Assembly: GCA_964353015.1 (NCBI GenBank)
Contig: CAYGUA010000013.1
Location: 62,001-126,000 of the forward strand
From: JAMZMI01 sp964353015
Lineage (GTDB): Bacteria > Bacteroidota > Bacteroidia > Cytophagales > Cyclobacteriaceae
Direction of reading: 5' to 3'
Length of the DNA stretch: 64,000 nucleotides
The first letter of the stretch is position 1, and each line of letters opens with the position of its first letter. Made by a program: the position numbers and the translations under genes. Below are positions 43,262-51,839 of this stretch, in pieces. The notes beneath the pieces were generated by a model. That model was not told where the DNA came from. It did no database searches and worked only from the letters and a program-made list of their open reading frames with translations.

Positions 43262-44201
43262 TTTCTTCGTGTTTGTTGTACGCTTTAATGATGTCTTTTA
43301 CCAATTTATGTCGAACCACATCTGTTTCATCGAGTGTCACAAAACTGATCCCTGAAATTGGCTTTAGGATATGCATGGCTTCAATCAATCCTGACTTCTG
43401 TCGCTGCGGTAAATCAACCTGAGATCTATCACCTGTTATGATCACCTTTGAACTCGGCCCCATCCTCGTTAGAAACATTTTGATCTGCATTGGAGTGGTA
43501 TTTTGTGCCTCATCCAGTAGGATGAAAGCATGGTTGAGTGTCCTTCCACGCATATATGCCAATGGTGCTATTTCAATCACACCACTTTCCCGATAATATT
43601 TGAGTTTCTCAGCAGGTATCATATCATTCAGCGCATCATAGATTGGTCTGAGATATGGGTCAATTTTTTCCTTGAGATCGCCAGGTAAAAACCCGAGATT
43701 TTCTCCAGCTTCAACAGCTGGTCTTGTAATAATTATTTTTTTGATCTCCTTGTTTTTCAAGGCTCTAACAGCCAGTGCAACAGATATATAGGTCTTACCC
43801 GTTCCTGCCGGGCCGATAGCAAAAACAAGATCATTTTTAGCAATGGCCTCAACCAACTGTTTTTGATTTTTCGTTTTTGGGGCAATCTTCGCTCCTCTGG
43901 TTCCAAATATCAGAATATCATCTGCTCCTTGATTAGAACCTAGACTTTGGCCTTCATTGATATATGTGACCACATTTTCATGGGTTACTTTTCCATATTT
44001 ATGATAATGCTCTACCAATGAATTGAAGATTTCATTAATCTTTAGGATATGCGGACCAGAACCCTGAATCCGAATTTCATTGCCACGAGAAACTATTTTG
44101 CTCTCAGGAAAAGCGCTGGCTATTTCCCGTATGTTTTGATTTTCTACTCCGAGGAAATCAACAAGAGAGACATTTTCAAGAGTTACTACCTTTTCTAGCA
44201 A
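43242..44201 (-). CDS. phoH: PhoH-like ATPase
   Basis: A 319-residue PhoH/YbeZ-type ATPase: N-terminal KH-like region, Walker A GPAGTGKTY near 134-142, Walker B FILLDEAQNTT near 223-233. In many bacteria it partners YbeY in rRNA or RNA quality control. It is divergent to the SAM hydroxide adenosyltransferase gene, with 80 bp between the starts that must hold both promoters. Confidence 0.92.
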   Translation of the reverse strand: MLEKVVTLENVSLVDFLGVENQNIREIASAFPESKIVSRGNEIRIQGSGPHILKINEIFNSLVEHYHKYGKVTHENVVTYINEGQSLGSNQGADDILIFGTRGAKIAPKTKNQKQLVEAIAKNDLVFAIGPAGTGKTYISVALAVRALKNKEIKKIIITRPAVEAGENLGFLPGDLKEKIDPYLRPIYDALNDMIPAEKLKYYRESGVIEIAPLAYMRGRTLNHAFILLDEAQNTTPMQIKMFLTRMGPSSKVIITGDRSQVDLPQRQKSGLIEAMHILKPISGISFVTLDETDVVRHKLVKDIIKAYNKHEENESSAR

Positions 44202-44221
44202 ATGAATGTGGGTTTATGATT

Positions 44222-44250
44222 TTTGTTGGCTTTAGTAATATATACTTTTG
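44222..44250 (+). promoter_or_regulatory. Bacteroidota-type promoter
   Basis: Exact TTTG (44222-44225), 17-base spacer and exact TAnnTTTG box TACTTTTG (44243-44250). The ATG is 31 bp downstream at 44282. This is the best consensus promoter I saw. Confidence 0.7.
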
Positions 44251-44281
44251 CTCAAATTAAAATAATATTTCCTTTGCTTGT

Positions 44282-45064
44282 ATGGCAGTGATCACTTTTA
44301 TATCGGATTTTGGAAAAGAGGATCATTACGTTGCAGCAGTTAAGGCTGCAGTACTACGTCAGCATGTTGATATTCCCATCATTGATATCAGTCATACCGT
44401 GAAACCGAGTGATATTGGCCATGCTGCCTATCTATTGCGCAGTGTATTTGCAGATTTCCCGGAAGGCACAGTACATCTATGCGGAATTGATAGCATTGGC
44501 AAAGGATTGAATCGGCTGCTTGCAGTGAGACTTGCTTCCCATTATTTTGTTGGTCCTGATAGTGGAATATTTAGTTTGATTAGTGACCAAAAGCCTGATA
44601 TAATAGTAGATGTAAATATTGGGAACCGCGTACCATCTACATTTCCATTAAAAGACATCCTTGCGGCTGTTGCTGCTAAATTGGCCAAAGGAGCTAATAT
44701 TCTTGAACTTGGAGAACCCGTGAATCAAGTCAATGAACTATTTGCAAGAAAACTTAAAGTCACCAAACGAGAAATCGCTGGAAATGTGATCAGAGTGGAT
44801 AGATATGGGAACCTCATCACCAACATCCTTAAATCTGAGTTTGAGATTATTCATAAGCTTAATCAGTTCACCATATTTTCAATCACGATTGGACGGGAAT
44901 CGGTCACGCAAATTCATAAGACGTACTCAGATGTAGAATCAGGAGATTGCTTTGTCTTTTTTAATTCAAACGGATTATTGGAAATAGGCATCAATAAAGG
45001 AAGCGCTTCTGAACTATTAGGTTTGAAACTAGACACCCCGATCATCATTACTTTTCAGATATGA
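44282..45064 (+). CDS. SAM hydroxide adenosyltransferase family (DUF62)
   Basis: A 260-residue protein of the chlorinase/fluorinase/DUF62 fold: ITFISDFGKEDHYV near 4-17, IDISHTV near 35-41, FVGPDSGIFS near 86-95 and IRVDRYGNLITNI near 170-182. Most bacterial members split SAM with hydroxide to adenosine and methionine. The usual VDPGVG segment reads GIDSIGKG here. It is coupled by ATGA to the next gene. Confidence 0.85.
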   Translation: MAVITFISDFGKEDHYVAAVKAAVLRQHVDIPIIDISHTVKPSDIGHAAYLLRSVFADFPEGTVHLCGIDSIGKGLNRLLAVRLASHYFVGPDSGIFSLISDQKPDIIVDVNIGNRVPSTFPLKDILAAVAAKLAKGANILELGEPVNQVNELFARKLKVTKREIAGNVIRVDRYGNLITNILKSEFEIIHKLNQFTIFSITIGRESVTQIHKTYSDVESGDCFVFFNSNGLLEIGINKGSASELLGLKLDTPIIITFQI

Positions 45065-45357
45065 TAATCAGAATCGTGCGCATGAGTTTTCAGGAAGACA
45101 TGGTTGATGCTTTCTTAAACATTTTCAGTGAAGCAAAAATTCAAATCAAATCATTTGAAGGATGTGAATATTTGAGTTTAAATCGGGATGTAAACGAGCC
45201 AAATGTATTTTACACAATAAGCCATTGGCAAAGTGAATTGCATTTAGAAAATTATCGCCAATCAGAATTATTTCGCAGGACTTGGGCTGCAACTAAGATT
45301 CTTTTCAATGAAAAACCGAGTGCGCACAGTTTACAAAAGATTGTAGAAATAAAATAA
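45061..45357 (+). CDS. Antibiotic biosynthesis monooxygenase (ABM) domain protein
   Basis: A 98-residue ferredoxin-like ABM protein: MIIRIVRMSF, a central GCEYLSLNRDVNEPNVF and HWQSELHLENYRQSELFR. Such small dimers act in quinol oxidation or heme handling; here the role is unknown. Its start overlaps the DUF62 stop by 4 bp, so the two are coupled. Confidence 0.75.
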   Translation: MIIRIVRMSFQEDMVDAFLNIFSEAKIQIKSFEGCEYLSLNRDVNEPNVFYTISHWQSELHLENYRQSELFRRTWAATKILFNEKPSAHSLQKIVEIK

Positions 45358-45482
45358 GCATCCTACTTTACCTGTTTGACGACAAAAAACAGGTGTTCAC
45401 CGATTAATATATTAAAGCTAGAGTGAGGTGAGAGATATTTGTAAAGAAGATAGACGAGAGATTTATTTTCATAGCAGATTTT

Positions 45483-45510
45483 ATCCCGCTTTCGAGCGGG
45501 ATTTTTTTTT
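45483..45510 (+). terminator. Rho-independent terminator
   Basis: ATCCCGCT pairs with AGCGGGAT around a stable TTCG tetraloop (45491-45494), followed by nine Ts. It terminates the DUF62-ABM unit before the convergent lipoprotein gene. Confidence 0.88.
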
Positions 45511-45512
45511 GC

Positions 45513-45995
45513 TTAATGTCCAGTGCATACAGCAACACCATCAAAGGTGTAATCCTCGTTTTTACCAATATTTCCAAAGGCAAGAACCATATGACTGAAA
45601 AACGTATCATTCATGTGAATTTTCACGCTTCCATTCATTTCATTGAGCATATCGTAGTTTAAAATATCACCACTGGTTAGTTCCACCTGATCGAGAATTG
45701 TCACACTTTTCCCTGTTTTGCCATCAACCGGATTTAGGGCAATAGCCAACTCTCCAACTTCACTAACACTTCCAAAATGCAAATGCGCTGGATGAGTAAT
45801 GTCCGGTGAAGTATTCGTCAATGTGATTAAAACCTGAAGTTTGCCAGGTGATAACTCAGTAAAAGTCACCTTCCCGCTTACAGGATTAAGATTAGCGCGA
45901 TGCAAAAAATATGTTTTCTCTCGCGGGTTATCCTCCTTCTGCTGACATGAGTTGAGGATTGCAATTGACACCAAAATAAAAACCAATTTTTTCAT
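45513..45995 (-). CDS. CHRD-like lipoprotein
   Basis: A 160-residue lipoprotein: signal peptide with lipobox ILNSC (Cys at 16) and a beta-rich domain with HPAHLHFGSVSEVG and IHMNDTF. The paired histidines resemble the CHRD or Cu/Zn-SOD-like domains. It is probably anchored in the envelope. No metal role is proven. It is the downstream partner of the small membrane protein gene at 46024-46332, with a 28-bp gap. Confidence 0.6.
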   Translation of the reverse strand: MKKLVFILVSIAILNSCQQKEDNPREKTYFLHRANLNPVSGKVTFTELSPGKLQVLITLTNTSPDITHPAHLHFGSVSEVGELAIALNPVDGKTGKSVTILDQVELTSGDILNYDMLNEMNGSVKIHMNDTFFSHMVLAFGNIGKNEDYTFDGVAVCTGH

Positions 45996-46023
45996 CTTCT
46001 GAAATTTAATGCCGATGGAATCA

Positions 46024-46332
46024 TTATGATAGTTTAAAGGTAATATCGATGATCATGAAAATCAGGACAATCGAGATATTAACCCAAAAAAAGAGATTAA
46101 AATTCCATTTTCGTATTCTAATGAACTGAACAACAGAAACAATGCTTCCTCCAACCAGAAAAAGCAAAAAACGCTTAATAACCAGGCTCAGATTGAAAGC
46201 AAATCCTTCCGATATGTTGGATTGAAAATCAAGAACGAAATAAAAAAAGAAGGATAATAATACCGCTGCTATGCAGAAAATAATCACATTTTCAACTTCG
46301 TTTAACAGCTTGGCTTGAGACATGCTTTTCAA
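46024..46332 (-). CDS. Small three-helix membrane protein
   Basis: A 102-residue protein with three hydrophobic segments (about 15-35, 53-68 and 78-98) and no recognised family. An M at residue 4 (46323) is an alternative start. It is co-directional with the lipoprotein downstream, with no known function. Confidence 0.5.
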   Translation of the reverse strand: MKSMSQAKLLNEVENVIIFCIAAVLLSFFFYFVLDFQSNISEGFAFNLSLVIKRFLLFLVGGSIVSVVQFIRIRKWNFNLFFWVNISIVLIFMIIDITFKLS

Positions 46333-46373
46333 TTTAGCTGTTATCCAAATTAATTCAAAGCTTGATATATAGT

Positions 46374-47306
46374 TCAGACTACACCAATATGCATAATGGC
46401 ATCACCTTGATGAAGCAATGGATTGTTATTTAAGCCAATTACATATCCTCCTACTTTCGCCTTTACAGGTTTTTTAAATTCCCCAAAAGGATCAGTCAGG
46501 TATCCGACTATCTGCTTTTTATCGACTAATTCGCCAGCCTGCACAAGGGTTTGAAATAGTCCTGCTTTATCAGCCCGAATCCAAGTTGAGCTTGCAACTT
46601 CTTTGGTGACTTGAGTTGCTGCTGGTGCATCATCAATCATATTCAGGTGTTTCATGACTCGAAGTGTACCGTTGATTCCCTCATTGATGGCGAATTCATC
46701 AAAGCGGACTGATTCACCACCTTCATAAACCAAAATCCTTTTACCCATTTTGGAGGCTGTCCATCGAAGGGAATTTGAACGGAAATTTGAATTAAGCGCA
46801 AATGGGGCATTAAATACTTCAGCCAAAATCCTATTTTCTTCATCTTTCATCACACATCGGGTTTGCGGATAGTTGGTCCGCTGAGCACCTCCAGTATGAA
46901 AGTCAATGCCATAGTCAATTTTTGGAATGATATCTTTTACCAGATAATCGGCCATTCTAGCTGCAAGCGATCCGTTTTTGTTTCCAGGAAAAGATCGATT
47001 TACATCTTTACCATCGGGCAAGGTTCGGGAAAAGTGGATGAACCCATAGATATTCATCAAAGGAATACAAATGGTAGTTCCTCGCAACACTTTGTGTTGA
47101 TTGTTATCAATGATCCGGCGCACGATTTCAATCCCGTTGATTTCATCGCCATGCATGCCGCCAAGAAGCAAGAGGACCGGTCCGGGTTCCGCTGATCTGT
47201 ATACAGTTACTAAAATATCAATGGTAGTGTGTGAAGGCAGTTTAGAAATTCCAACTTTAATCACACGCTCAGTACCTGGAGCTATCTCTTTTTCATTTAT
47301 AATCAT
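46374..47306 (-). CDS. Succinylglutamate desuccinylase/aspartoacylase family metallopeptidase
   Basis: A 310-residue zinc enzyme of the AstE/AspA (M14-like) family: Zn ligands H52 and E55 in GMHGDE and H137 in DFHTGG, with the catalytic glutamate E195 in YEGGES. The C-terminal beta-hairpin domain resembles that of deacylases acting on N-acyl amino acids. It is the third gene of the retropepsin-RimK operon, 3 bp after rimK. A role in trimming or recycling amide-linked glutamate tags is plausible by context. Confidence 0.82.
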   Translation of the reverse strand: MIINEKEIAPGTERVIKVGISKLPSHTTIDILVTVYRSAEPGPVLLLLGGMHGDEINGIEIVRRIIDNNQHKVLRGTTICIPLMNIYGFIHFSRTLPDGKDVNRSFPGNKNGSLAARMADYLVKDIIPKIDYGIDFHTGGAQRTNYPQTRCVMKDEENRILAEVFNAPFALNSNFRSNSLRWTASKMGKRILVYEGGESVRFDEFAINEGINGTLRVMKHLNMIDDAPAATQVTKEVASSTWIRADKAGLFQTLVQAGELVDKKQIVGYLTDPFGEFKKPVKAKVGGYVIGLNNNPLLHQGDAIMHIGVV

Positions 47307-47309
47307 TGA

Positions 47310-48224
47310 TCAGGCATGTACTTTTTTCTTCGTTTTTGAATTCTTCTTCTTCTCCACCATCAACTGCACATAATCAATAATTTTACCAGCGATATCAACT
47401 TTGGTTGCCTTTTCGATTCCTTCCAATCCAGGAGAAGAATTGACCTCCAAAACCATTGGGCCCTTTTTGGATTGTAACATATCTACACCAGCAATCGCCA
47501 ATCCCATCGCCTTAGCCGCATTGAGTGCTGTAGATTTTTCTGCACGGGATAGTTGTAGCACTATCGCCTCACCTCCCCTGTGTAAATTGGATCTAAATTC
47601 TCCTTCTTTCCCCTGTCTTTTCATCGCCCCGACGATCTCACCATTCACAACAAACGCACGAATGTCAGCTCCTCCAGCTTCTTCTATGAATTCCTGAATG
47701 ATCACTCGGGTTTTTAAACTTTCGAAAGCTTCCAAAACAGATCTTGCAGCTTTATTGGATTCGGCCAGTATTACACCCAAACCTTGAGTTCCTTCCAATA
47801 ACTTAATTATGACTGGAGCATGGCCAATATGCTTCAATATTTTGTTTTCATCCTTACTGTTATTTGTAAAGGCTGTTTTTGGCATACTCACGCCTGAACG
47901 AGATAAAATCTGAAGGCTTCTAAGCTTATCGCGCGATCTGGTAATTGCCAGTGAATCTACCGCACTGAATATTTTCATCATTTCGAATTGCCTCACTACG
48001 GCGGTCCCATAGAATGTCACTGAAGCTCCAATTCGGGGGATAATTGCATCTATATCTGATAAGTCGTGTCCACCATATAATACAGATGGCCCTTTTTCAT
48101 CCATGATAATATCACACTTAAGATGATCTATCACCACGCCCACATGTCCTCTTTGCTCGATGGCCTCCATCAGCCTTCGAGTAGAATACAAATCTTCATT
48201 GCGTGACAGGATAGCTATTTTCAT
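47310..48224 (-). CDS. rimK: RimK-family ATP-grasp ligase
   Basis: A 304-residue ATP-grasp ligase with IIPRIGASVTFYG, the ATP-binding IKLLEGTQGLGV near 140-151, ADIRAFV and MLQSKKGPMVLEVNSSPGLEG near 258-278. RimK adds glutamates to ribosomal protein S6 or makes poly-alpha-glutamate. It overlaps the upstream retropepsin-like gene by 4 bp. The C-terminus is lysine-rich (VEKKKNSKTKKK). Confidence 0.9.
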   Translation of the reverse strand: MKIAILSRNEDLYSTRRLMEAIEQRGHVGVVIDHLKCDIIMDEKGPSVLYGGHDLSDIDAIIPRIGASVTFYGTAVVRQFEMMKIFSAVDSLAITRSRDKLRSLQILSRSGVSMPKTAFTNNSKDENKILKHIGHAPVIIKLLEGTQGLGVILAESNKAARSVLEAFESLKTRVIIQEFIEEAGGADIRAFVVNGEIVGAMKRQGKEGEFRSNLHRGGEAIVLQLSRAEKSTALNAAKAMGLAIAGVDMLQSKKGPMVLEVNSSPGLEGIEKATKVDIAGKIIDYVQLMVEKKKNSKTKKKVHA

Positions 48225-48658
48225 TTTGCTGTCTTTTTATTTTTAAATGACATATCCTTTAAAGCCACGTCGACCAAAAATTTGTTTGATAAAAATTTCC
48301 TTCCTATCAATACCGGATAGCGCATCTTTCTTCTATTTGCGAGTGTAAATGTAACTTTATAGTTCTTCCCAAAAATGGTTAAGGTGGTTTTGATCGCAAA
48401 TCTTTTTTGCGTGATTCCTGCTGAGCTTTTTACATTCTTAAAAGAAAAATTTTTTGCATAATAAAATTGATCTTGATAATTAGGATGATTTGGATCCAAA
48501 ACCTTAAATCTTAGGATCGGAATACCGTCTTCCTCTATAACTTCTGCCAGATGGCAATGTAGGGCGCATCCATATGCTCCAGTATCAATTTTCACTGGTA
48601 AATCCAAAAGATCAAAGTTGGGAAAATCAATACGGTCACTTCGACCAATCGTATGCAT
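48221..48658 (-). CDS. Retropepsin-like RimK/LysX-associated protease
   Basis: A 145-residue protein of the DUF785/RimB-like family: VKIDTGAYG near 22-30 contains the DTGA aspartic-protease-like motif, and the body is beta-rich. This protein is a known genomic partner of RimK. It is the first gene of the three-gene operon and overlaps rimK by 4 bp. Whether it cleaves a protein or modulates RimK is not shown. Confidence 0.82.
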   Translation of the reverse strand: MHTIGRSDRIDFPNFDLLDLPVKIDTGAYGCALHCHLAEVIEEDGIPILRFKVLDPNHPNYQDQFYYAKNFSFKNVKSSAGITQKRFAIKTTLTIFGKNYKVTFTLANRRKMRYPVLIGRKFLSNKFLVDVALKDMSFKNKKTAK

Positions 48659-48886
48659 ATGCTGATATTTTATTATCGAAAAAGGCTCATTTCTGTTTTC
48701 AGATCACAAAATATAAAAATTAAGTGTGAAAATTTTATGCACACGTTTGTATCTGCCAGAATCCATAAAAATGATGGTAAATAATTGCAGAATCGTGTTT
48801 TAAGTCAATTTTAATCTTGATGAGTGGCATAATTCTTTTTACAGATTACACTAATTTCGCCACTCGTTAATCAATGATCTAATTAA

Positions 48887-50533
48887 ATGGAAAGTAAATA
48901 TAATAAGTGGTATCACCCTTATAAACCAGCACCTGAATATTCAAAAAAAGTAGCCTATTTCAGCATGGAATATGGCATCCATCAGGCCTTAAAAATTTAT
49001 TCTGGCGGGCTTGGTTTTCTTGCCGGCTCACACATGAGAAGTGCTTATGAATTTAAGCAAAACATGATTGGTGTGGGAATGCTCTGGAAATATGGTTATT
49101 ACGACCAAGGCAGAAACATGGACCAAAGTCTTCAGACGAACTTTATTGAAAAACAATACAATTTTCTTGAAGATTCAGGTTTGGAAGTGACTGTGAAAAT
49201 CTGGGACAATGATTCTGTAAAAGTGAGAGCGATGGTACTAAAACCTGAAATATTTGGGACTGTGCCTATGTATCTTTTGACCACTGATGTAGATGGAAAC
49301 GACCATTTATCTAGAACCATCACAGATCATTTGTATGATGCTAACGAATTGACAAGAATTGCTCAAAGTATTGTACTTGGTATTGGTGGCGCGAAAATAG
49401 TTGAGGCTCTTGGGGGCTCGGATATTTATCATCTTAATGAAGGTCATGCACTTCCGGCTTTTTATTATCTAAAAGATCGCGGGGTAACTAAAGACCAAAT
49501 GGTGTTTACGACTCATACGCCTGAGAAAGCTGGAAATGAAGAACATGATGGAAATTACCTAAACAGAGTTGGGTTTTTCGGTCGTACTCTTTCTGAAGCT
49601 GACCTGAAATCTGAAATGGTCGATGGTGGAATGATTAGCTATACTGTGTCTGCTTTGAGAATGTCAAAGAGATCAAACGCAGTATCTAAGCTTCACGCCA
49701 AGGTTTCAAAAGATATGTGGAAAGGCTTCAAGGGCATCAGCGAAATCATTCCGATCACCAATGCTCAGAATCAAAAATTCTGGCAAGACACTGCCATTCA
49801 AAAAGCCTGGGAAAAAAGAGATGCTAAAGCTTATCAGAAAAGAAAAACGGAGCTTAAAACAGCCTTGTTTGATGAGGTACTAAACCAAACAGGTAAACTG
49901 TTTGATCCAAATGTGTTAACCATCGTTTGGGCGAGAAGATTTGCCGGGTACAAAAGAGCAGACCTGCTTCTTTATGATCTTGATAGATTTGAAAAACTCG
50001 TTGCGAATAGCAAATATCCAGTTCAGATAATATGGGCTGGAAAACCATATCCCAGGGATTTTAATGCGATCGGTGTTTTCAATCATCTAATACAGTATAC
50101 AAAACATAAATCCAACATGGCTGTGCTTATTGGTTATGAGATGGAGCTTTCGAGAAAACTAAAAACTGGATCTGATATCTGGTTGAATAACCCACGTATC
50201 ACAAGGGAAGCGTCCGGCACCAGTGGGATGTCTGCAGCAATGAATGGTTCAGTAAACGTTTCTACCAATGATGGATGGATTCCTGAATTTGTGAAAGACG
50301 GTAAAAACTGCTTTGTGCTTCCGGAAATCGATCACAACCTCCCGGCTGAAGTACAAGACAAAATGGACAGTGACAATCTGTACAAAATCCTGGAAAAGAA
50401 GGTAATGCCTACATTCTACGAAAAACCAGAAAAATGGCAGGAAATAGTGTTCAAAGGTATTGACGATGTAGTGCCACAATTCACAAGTCGCAGAATGACC
50501 AAAGAATATTATACTGAATTGTATTCAGCCTAA
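48887..50533 (+). CDS. Alpha-glucan phosphorylase homologue lacking the PLP lysine
   Basis: A 548-residue GT35-like protein, short for the family (600-850 residues). It has KVAYFSMEYGIHQALKIYSGGLG, VDGNDHLSRTITDHLY, HLNEGHALPAFYY, FTTHTPEKAGNEEHD, WARRFAGYKRADLL, WAGKPYPRD and NNPRITREASGTSGM. The phosphorylase PLP lysine normally follows GM in GMKAAMNG, but residue 449 is serine (TCT, 50231-50233), giving GMSAAMNG. Phosphorolysis by the PLP mechanism therefore looks impossible unless another lysine substitutes. It may be a PLP-independent transferase or regulatory pseudoenzyme. Confidence 0.8.
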   Translation: MESKYNKWYHPYKPAPEYSKKVAYFSMEYGIHQALKIYSGGLGFLAGSHMRSAYEFKQNMIGVGMLWKYGYYDQGRNMDQSLQTNFIEKQYNFLEDSGLEVTVKIWDNDSVKVRAMVLKPEIFGTVPMYLLTTDVDGNDHLSRTITDHLYDANELTRIAQSIVLGIGGAKIVEALGGSDIYHLNEGHALPAFYYLKDRGVTKDQMVFTTHTPEKAGNEEHDGNYLNRVGFFGRTLSEADLKSEMVDGGMISYTVSALRMSKRSNAVSKLHAKVSKDMWKGFKGISEIIPITNAQNQKFWQDTAIQKAWEKRDAKAYQKRKTELKTALFDEVLNQTGKLFDPNVLTIVWARRFAGYKRADLLLYDLDRFEKLVANSKYPVQIIWAGKPYPRDFNAIGVFNHLIQYTKHKSNMAVLIGYEMELSRKLKTGSDIWLNNPRITREASGTSGMSAAMNGSVNVSTNDGWIPEFVKDGKNCFVLPEIDHNLPAEVQDKMDSDNLYKILEKKVMPTFYEKPEKWQEIVFKGIDDVVPQFTSRRMTKEYYTELYSA

Positions 50534-50554
50534 ACCTATCAAATTCATAAAAAT

Positions 50555-50591
50555 AAAAAAGTCATCCCGCAGTTAGCGTGATGACTTTTTT
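50555..50591. terminator. Bidirectional terminator hairpin
   Basis: AAAAAAGTCATC pairs with GATGACTTTTTT, with an inner CGC/GCG stem. The A-run before and T-run after suit termination from both sides, between the phosphorylase and the convergent lipoprotein gene. Confidence 0.85.
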
Positions 50592-50660
50592 ATTAGAAAG
50601 GCAGTGAAAAAGGGCGAATTAGGTTGGTGATAATTTTAAATTCCCACTGTTTATTTCCTA

Positions 50661-51110
50661 CTAATTGACACGGTCATAAACTTCATAAACTGTAACACTA
50701 TCCTGTCTATGAATCTGTGTGTACGAATCATCGAAAATATTGAGATCCATTGAAAAAGTATTGGATCCTGAAGCTAAAACAGATCTGAAACCATTAGATC
50801 CACTGATCATTGTCTCCCTGAGTGTGTCACCATCGAGTTGATATCTACCATATCCAAACCACTCAGTAGAATCAGGTGCAGCTTCAAAACCCCACATTAC
50901 ATTTCCATCCACATACAGTTTGTATTGAGTTCTTTCGATGAAAGTCGTATCACCCGTGAAATTATTAACTGTGTAATAATTGGTAATCGTCCAAGCTCCG
51001 GTGAGTACATCTCGTGTAGGATCAACGTCTCTTGGTTCTTGTGAAATTGGCTTATTCTGAGGCTGGCAGGCAAATGCTACTATCAGCCCGATAATTGCTA
51101 GTTGTTTCAT
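50661..51110 (-). CDS. Lipoprotein of unknown function
   Basis: A 149-residue lipoprotein: short signal peptide with lipobox VAFAC (Cys at 15), then a beta-rich lipocalin-like domain (LTGAWTITNYYTV, YKLYVDGNVMWGFE). No family is assigned. It is a single-gene unit with a terminator hairpin shared with the convergent gene. Confidence 0.6.
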   Translation of the reverse strand: MKQLAIIGLIVAFACQPQNKPISQEPRDVDPTRDVLTGAWTITNYYTVNNFTGDTTFIERTQYKLYVDGNVMWGFEAAPDSTEWFGYGRYQLDGDTLRETMISGSNGFRSVLASGSNTFSMDLNIFDDSYTQIHRQDSVTVYEVYDRVN

Positions 51111-51198
51111 TTTTGAGTTAGTTAGGGTTAAGGGGTTGTTTGCCTAACAATATACTCAAAATTCAAACAATGGTCAATACCCACATTTTTGCCATTAT

Positions 51199-51663
51199 TT
51201 ACAAACCGAAAGCCGTGCTATACTTGTTTTTAGAAAGCACGAATGAGCTCTGTACATGATCTATATTATTGATTACTGATAATCTAGTGAGAATAAATTT
51301 CTGGTAAGCTTCCATATCCTTCATGATGACTTTGACCAGAAAATCATAATTTCCGGCAATATGATAAACTTCCATCACCTCAGGAATGGATTCCATTTCC
51401 TGACTAAAAGTTTCTAAATAAGACCTTGTGTGATTCTTGATAGAAATAGAAATGAACACAATCAACTTGCGATCAATATTTCGCTGATTGAGCAAGGCCA
51501 CATATTTATCAATCACTCCATTTTTTTCCAACCGCTTCACCCGCTCAAAAACCGGAGTTGTGGTGAGTCCAAGCATATCTGCTAATGCCTTGGTGGTGAT
51601 TCTGCCATCCTTTTGGAGGATATTAAGAATCTTTTTATCGGTTTCATCTAGTATATAGGCCAT
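51199..51663 (-). CDS. Lrp/AsnC-family transcriptional regulator
   Basis: A 154-residue Lrp/AsnC protein: N-terminal winged helix LDETDKKILNILQKDGRITTKALADMLGL (split by the conserved ILQ...GR) and a C-terminal RAM domain with YHIAGNYDFLVKV near 100-112. It is divergent, with 176 bp between starts, to the amino-acid dehydrogenase/HPP dioxygenase/Phe hydroxylase run, so it is a candidate regulator of that run and of itself. Confidence 0.9.
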   Translation of the reverse strand: MAYILDETDKKILNILQKDGRITTKALADMLGLTTTPVFERVKRLEKNGVIDKYVALLNQRNIDRKLIVFISISIKNHTRSYLETFSQEMESIPEVMEVYHIAGNYDFLVKVIMKDMEAYQKFILTRLSVINNIDHVQSSFVLSKNKYSTAFGL

Positions 51664-51839
51664 TTAAAAGAAGATTCGAATCTTAAAGATCAGTTTTCAA
51701 GTTCTAAATGTATTTATTTTCTACAAAATGTAAATATTATGGTGTTAAATTCTTTATATAAATCATATCAAAGACCAATCAAATAAATATCTGCAACATC
51801 CGGTAATTTTAAGTTGGCTCAAATGTCAAAAAAATAATT

